From the NCBI RefSeq assembly GCF_030407165.1, contig NZ_CP129111.1:62001-126000 (forward strand): 64,000 nucleotides of DNA. The letters are read 5' to 3'. The stretch comes from Fontisubflavum oceani. Its GTDB lineage: Bacteria; Pseudomonadota; Alphaproteobacteria; Rhodobacterales; Rhodobacteraceae. The notes beneath the pieces were generated by a model. That model made no database searches. It was not told where the DNA came from and worked only from the letters and a program-made list of their open reading frames with translations. Shown piece after piece: positions 61,449 through 64,000 of the stretch; within the stretch, counting starts at the first letter, position 1; each line of letters starts with the position of its first letter. Made by a program: the position numbers and the translations under genes.

Positions 61449-62293
61449 TTGCTCGGCTTCGCACCGCTGGCCATCGCCGCCCAATCCTCATCGGTCAGCG
61501 CATCAAGTTCCGAGAAAGACGCCGCCTTCTTCAACCAATTGCCGCCGTCGATGATCACTTGCTCACCATGGATGAATCCAGCCTGATCGCTCAACAGATA
61601 GGCCGTCAGATCGGCGAATTCGTCGTGACGGCCCGGGCGGCCCACCGGCGGGCGCTGTTCCATGATCTTGCCGAGACCGGGCCGCGGATAGAGATTGTCC
61701 CACGCGCCGGGTGTCGGGAACGGCCCCGGCGCGACGGCGACAAACCGGATGCCTTTCGGGCCCCATTCGGCAGCAAGCGACCGGGTCATGGCCAACACGC
61801 CGGCCTTGGCCATGGCCGAGGGCACCACATAAGGCGCGCCGGTGAAGGCATAGGTGACGGTGATCGACATGACCGTCGCCTTCATACCCGCCGCCAACCA
61901 GCGCTTGCCGCAGGCCAGCGTCATATAGGCCGTGCCGTGGAGCACGATGTTCAACACCGCATCTACGGCACGTGGCGAGAGCGACTCGTATTTCGCGGTG
62001 AAATTGCCCGCCGCGTTGTTGATCAGGATATCGGGCGGGGTGTCGTCCCAAATCGCATCCAGCGCCACGTCAATCGCCGCGGCATCGCGCACGTCCAGCG
62101 CCGCATAGCGCACCCGACGACCGTATTTGGCCTCGATCTCTTCGGCAGCGGCTTTCAGAACCTCTTCGCGGCGGCCGAAGATGATCAGCTCCGCGCCCAG
62201 TTCGGCCAGACGCTCGGCCATGGTCCGGCCCAGCCCCGTGCCGCCGCCAGTGATCAGGGCGCAGCGCCCGTCATAAAGCCCTGGTTCAAACAT
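61445..62293 (-). CDS. SDR, 2,4-dienoyl-CoA reductase-like
   Basis: A 282-aa SDR. Cofactor loop LITGGGTGLGRTMAERL, NNAAGNF after strand 4, and the active-site region GAPYVVPSAMAKAGVLAMTRSLAAEWGP in which the classical YxxxK is altered, as in the DECR-type dienoyl-CoA reductases (APGPFPTPGAWDNL follows). It would reduce 2,4-dienoyl-CoA with NADPH to help degrade unsaturated chains. It starts 3 bases after the upstream acyl-CoA dehydrogenase stop and overlaps the thioesterase gene. Confidence 0.85.
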   Translation of the reverse strand: MFEPGLYDGRCALITGGGTGLGRTMAERLAELGAELIIFGRREEVLKAAAEEIEAKYGRRVRYAALDVRDAAAIDVALDAIWDDTPPDILINNAAGNFTAKYESLSPRAVDAVLNIVLHGTAYMTLACGKRWLAAGMKATVMSITVTYAFTGAPYVVPSAMAKAGVLAMTRSLAAEWGPKGIRFVAVAPGPFPTPGAWDNLYPRPGLGKIMEQRPPVGRPGRHDEFADLTAYLLSDQAGFIHGEQVIIDGGNWLKKAASFSELDALTDEDWAAMASGAKPSK

Positions 62294-62296
62294 GTC

Positions 62297-63454
62297 TTAC
62301 CCCTGTTGGAAGGCGCGGCTCATCTGGCGCGCGATAATCAATTGTTGGATCTGGCTCGTGCCTTCGTAAATCCGCAGGAGCCGCACGTCGCGATAGAACC
62401 GCTCCACCGGATAGGCGGCCATATACCCCGCCCCACCGTGGATCTGCACGGCGCGGTCCGCGACCCGCCCGACCATCTCGGTACAGAAATACTTGGCACA
62501 GGCCGCCTCCTGGATCGCCTTGCCCTCGCGGTCATAGATCTCGGCGGCATCGGTCACCATTGTGCGACCCGCGTAATACTCGGTCTGGCTGTCGGCGAGC
62601 ATCGCCTGGACCAGTTGAAAATCTGCGATGGCGCTACCAAAGGCTTTGCGCTCATGGGCATAGGCCAACGCCTCGTCGATCAGACGCGACGCCATACCGA
62701 CCGAGGTTGCCGCGATATTGATCCGGCCCCGATCCAGCACCTTCATCGCGGTCTTGAATCCACGGCCCGGCACGCCGCCGATAACGTTTTCCGCCGGCAC
62801 CCTAACATCTTCGAGGATGATATCGCTGGTCTTGGTCCCGTGCTGCCCCATTTTCCGGTCCGCAGGTGCGATGGTGATCCCGGGCAGATCGGTCGGCACC
62901 AGGAAGGCCGAGATGCCGGCCGCGCCTTTCTGATCCGGCTCGGACCGCGCCATCAGCGTCAGCAGCCCTGCGCGCGGGGCGTTGGTGATATAGCGCTTGG
63001 TGCCGTTCAGAACATAATCGGAGCCGTCCAGGCGCGCCGTCGTGCGGATCGCAGCGGCATCCGATCCGGCATCGGGTTCGGTCAACGCGAAGGAGGAGAT
63101 GATTTCGCCGGTCGCCAACTTCGGCAGATAGTGAGCTTTCTGCGCCTCGGTCCCGTCCATGATGATGCCTTGCGAGCCGATGCCCACATTTGTGCCGAAG
63201 ACTGACCGGAAAGCCGCAGAGGTCCGCCCGGTGATCTGCATCACCTGTGCCTCCTGGCTCAGGCTGAGACCAAGGCCGCCATATTGCGTCGGGATCGACA
63301 GGCCGAAAAGGCCCATCTCACGCATATCTTGCACGATCTCCGGCGCGATATCGTCGTCCAGTTCGACTTGTTCTTCCGCTGGTATCAGCCGCTCTTCGAC
63401 AAACCGCTGCAACGCGGCGCAGATCTGCATGAAGCTGTCATTGTCAATTCCCAT
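62297..63454 (-). CDS. Acyl-CoA dehydrogenase
   Basis: A 385-aa FAD-dependent dehydrogenase introducing the 2,3 double bond in acyl-CoA. GLFGLSIPTQYGGLG, FALTEPDAGSDAAAIRTTA (FAD/substrate loop), KRYITNAPRAG and RIYEGTSQIQQLIIARQ with catalytic Glu (about 364) give the standard short/medium-chain pattern. The start MGIDNDSF at 63454 is used; the in-frame extension to 63628 lacks family sequence. First gene of a three-gene operon with the SDR and thioesterase. A nitronate monooxygenase-like gene lies 20 bp upstream on the same strand. Confidence 0.93.
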   Translation of the reverse strand: MGIDNDSFMQICAALQRFVEERLIPAEEQVELDDDIAPEIVQDMREMGLFGLSIPTQYGGLGLSLSQEAQVMQITGRTSAAFRSVFGTNVGIGSQGIIMDGTEAQKAHYLPKLATGEIISSFALTEPDAGSDAAAIRTTARLDGSDYVLNGTKRYITNAPRAGLLTLMARSEPDQKGAAGISAFLVPTDLPGITIAPADRKMGQHGTKTSDIILEDVRVPAENVIGGVPGRGFKTAMKVLDRGRINIAATSVGMASRLIDEALAYAHERKAFGSAIADFQLVQAMLADSQTEYYAGRTMVTDAAEIYDREGKAIQEAACAKYFCTEMVGRVADRAVQIHGGAGYMAAYPVERFYRDVRLLRIYEGTSQIQQLIIARQMSRAFQQG

Positions 63455-63474
63455 CGTTTGTCCCTTTGTCCTCG

Positions 63475-64000
63475 TTACGCGGGCGCCAAGGCCGGGGCGA
63501 TCCGGTCTCGGGCTGATCTCAGGGCGGTTTCGGCCTCCGCCGTCAGCCGATCCAAAATTGCACCTGCGGGTTCCAGTCGGTCGCACCAGGCGGCCGCCGG
63601 CCCAAGCGACAACACCCCTTGGCTCCAATCCCCGGTTTCATAGGCTTGGCGCTGCATCATCCCACCAATCAAAGGCCCCAGTGTTTCGTAGTCGCGCACG
63701 CCCTCGGCCTCCAACGCGGCCACCGCTGCCGCAGTGTCATTGGCAAGGCAGCGATAGGTGTTCTTCAATGCGTGCAGGACGGTGGTTGAGCCGGTCTCGT
63801 CCAGGCTCAGCAAATGCGTCTTGTAGGCGTCATGCGCCCAAATTTCATCGGCTACCAGCATGCGCGAGCCAATTAAGACCCCATCTGCCCCAAGCGCCAG
63901 CGCGGCGGCCAACTGCCGCCCTGACCCGATGCCACCGCCGACCAAAACGGGGACATCGATCTGCTCCAAAGCCCGCGCGGCCAAGACCATGGCGGGAATG
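63475..64000 (-). CDS. Nitronate monooxygenase-like flavoprotein (partial, runs off the window)
   Basis: The C-terminal 174 residues or so of a 2-nitropropane-dioxygenase/nitronate-monooxygenase family TIM barrel; the N-terminus is beyond the window edge. The FMN-phosphate region VPVLVGGGIGSGRQLAAALALGADGVLIGSRML is clear (cited by its ends). In alphaproteobacteria such genes often accompany acyl-CoA dehydrogenases and may act on lipid-derived nitronates or as enoyl reductases. It probably heads the operon containing the acyl-CoA dehydrogenase. Confidence 0.85.
   Translation of the reverse strand, partial: IPAMVLAARALEQIDVPVLVGGGIGSGRQLAAALALGADGVLIGSRMLVADEIWAHDAYKTHLLSLDETGSTTVLHALKNTYRCLANDTAAAVAALEAEGVRDYETLGPLIGGMMQRQAYETGDWSQGVLSLGPAAAWCDRLEPAGAILDRLTAEAETALRSARDRIAPALAPA

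Noticed and set aside
61559..63205. 548-codon plus-strand open frame opposite the SDR and acyl-CoA dehydrogenase genes
   Set aside because: It is antisense to two clearly conserved genes, is rich in Arg/His/Gly as expected for a GC-rich shadow, and has no recognisable domain.
1..64000. CRISPR array or complete insertion sequence
   Set aside because: No regularly spaced repeats and no intact transposase with terminal inverted repeats were seen anywhere in the window.

Overview
The window looks like a chromosomal segment of a marine-type alphaproteobacterium of the order Rhodobacterales (roseobacter group). The evidence is a GC-rich, compact gene layout and a set of housekeeping genes typical of that group: lysC, ptsP, mtnP, apt, efp, a pcm/tolC/acidic-protein block, a DUF6280-type protein, and TRAP-TAXI transport. 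All identifications come from reading the translated sequence; no database search was run.

Layout. 1-15.5 kb is ordinary core genome: AlkD-like repair protein, threonine dehydratase, aspartate kinase, a MarR/membrane-protein pair with three copies of a palindromic operator, a LysR/SDR pair, PtsP (EI-Ntr), a MarR/cytochrome b561 pair, an mtnP-acyltransferase-LysE operon, apt, and a frameshifted YoaP-like acetyltransferase. 15.7-21 kb holds tRNA-Leu(UAA) and a dabBA inorganic-carbon uptake locus with a divergent LysR gene; dabA is interrupted by a one-base frameshift. 21-29 kb is again core-like: efp, Crp-type regulator, rhomboid protease, PopZ-like acidic protein, TolC and PCMT.

29.1-38.2 kb is an integrative element inserted in the 3' end of tRNA-Cys. 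It has a 17-bp direct repeat (att) at both ends, a pair of conserved 23-bp inner repeats, a tyrosine integrase, a type III restriction-modification system (Res plus a Mod split into two overlapping frames), a companion PD-(D/E)XK-like nuclease, and a 442-aa protein carrying the palm/fingers motifs A, B and C of family A DNA polymerases on a small unfamiliar N-terminal region. A decayed second integrase lies just outside the right att, so this tRNA has probably been used before. 38.2-45.4 kb is a scrap region: a FeeM-like N-acyl amino acid synthase fused to a cyclic-nucleotide-binding domain, coupled to a (frameshifted) LCM-type carboxyl methyltransferase, a Crp/Fnr regulator, and truncated pieces of AraC, serine hydrolase, ABC exporter and RTX-like genes.

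45.5-64 kb is an 18-kb acyl-CoA catabolic region. A TRAP-TAXI importer would bring in an organic acid. Two CoA ligases, an acyl-CoA dehydrogenase, two enoyl-CoA hydratases, two 3-hydroxyacyl-CoA dehydrogenases, a dienoyl-CoA reductase-like SDR, two thiolases and a thioesterase would then activate and shorten it. Embedded in it is a tightly overlapping operon of a lipoate-ligase-like protein, an SCP-x type thiolase, an HMG-CoA-synthase-like protein without its catalytic cysteine, and a DUF35 OB-fold protein with no cysteines. A TTCG-N5-CGAA palindrome is shared by the two divergent promoters of this region, suggesting one regulator. The substrate is not known.

The strongest candidates for something new are the polymerase-like protein in the tRNA-Cys element, the thiolase/HMGCS-like/DUF35 trio, and the acyl-amino-acid synthase plus carboxyl methyltransferase pair. 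Several frameshifts (YoaP-like, dabA, mod, LCM methyltransferase, integrase remnant) should be checked against reads before being treated as biology.
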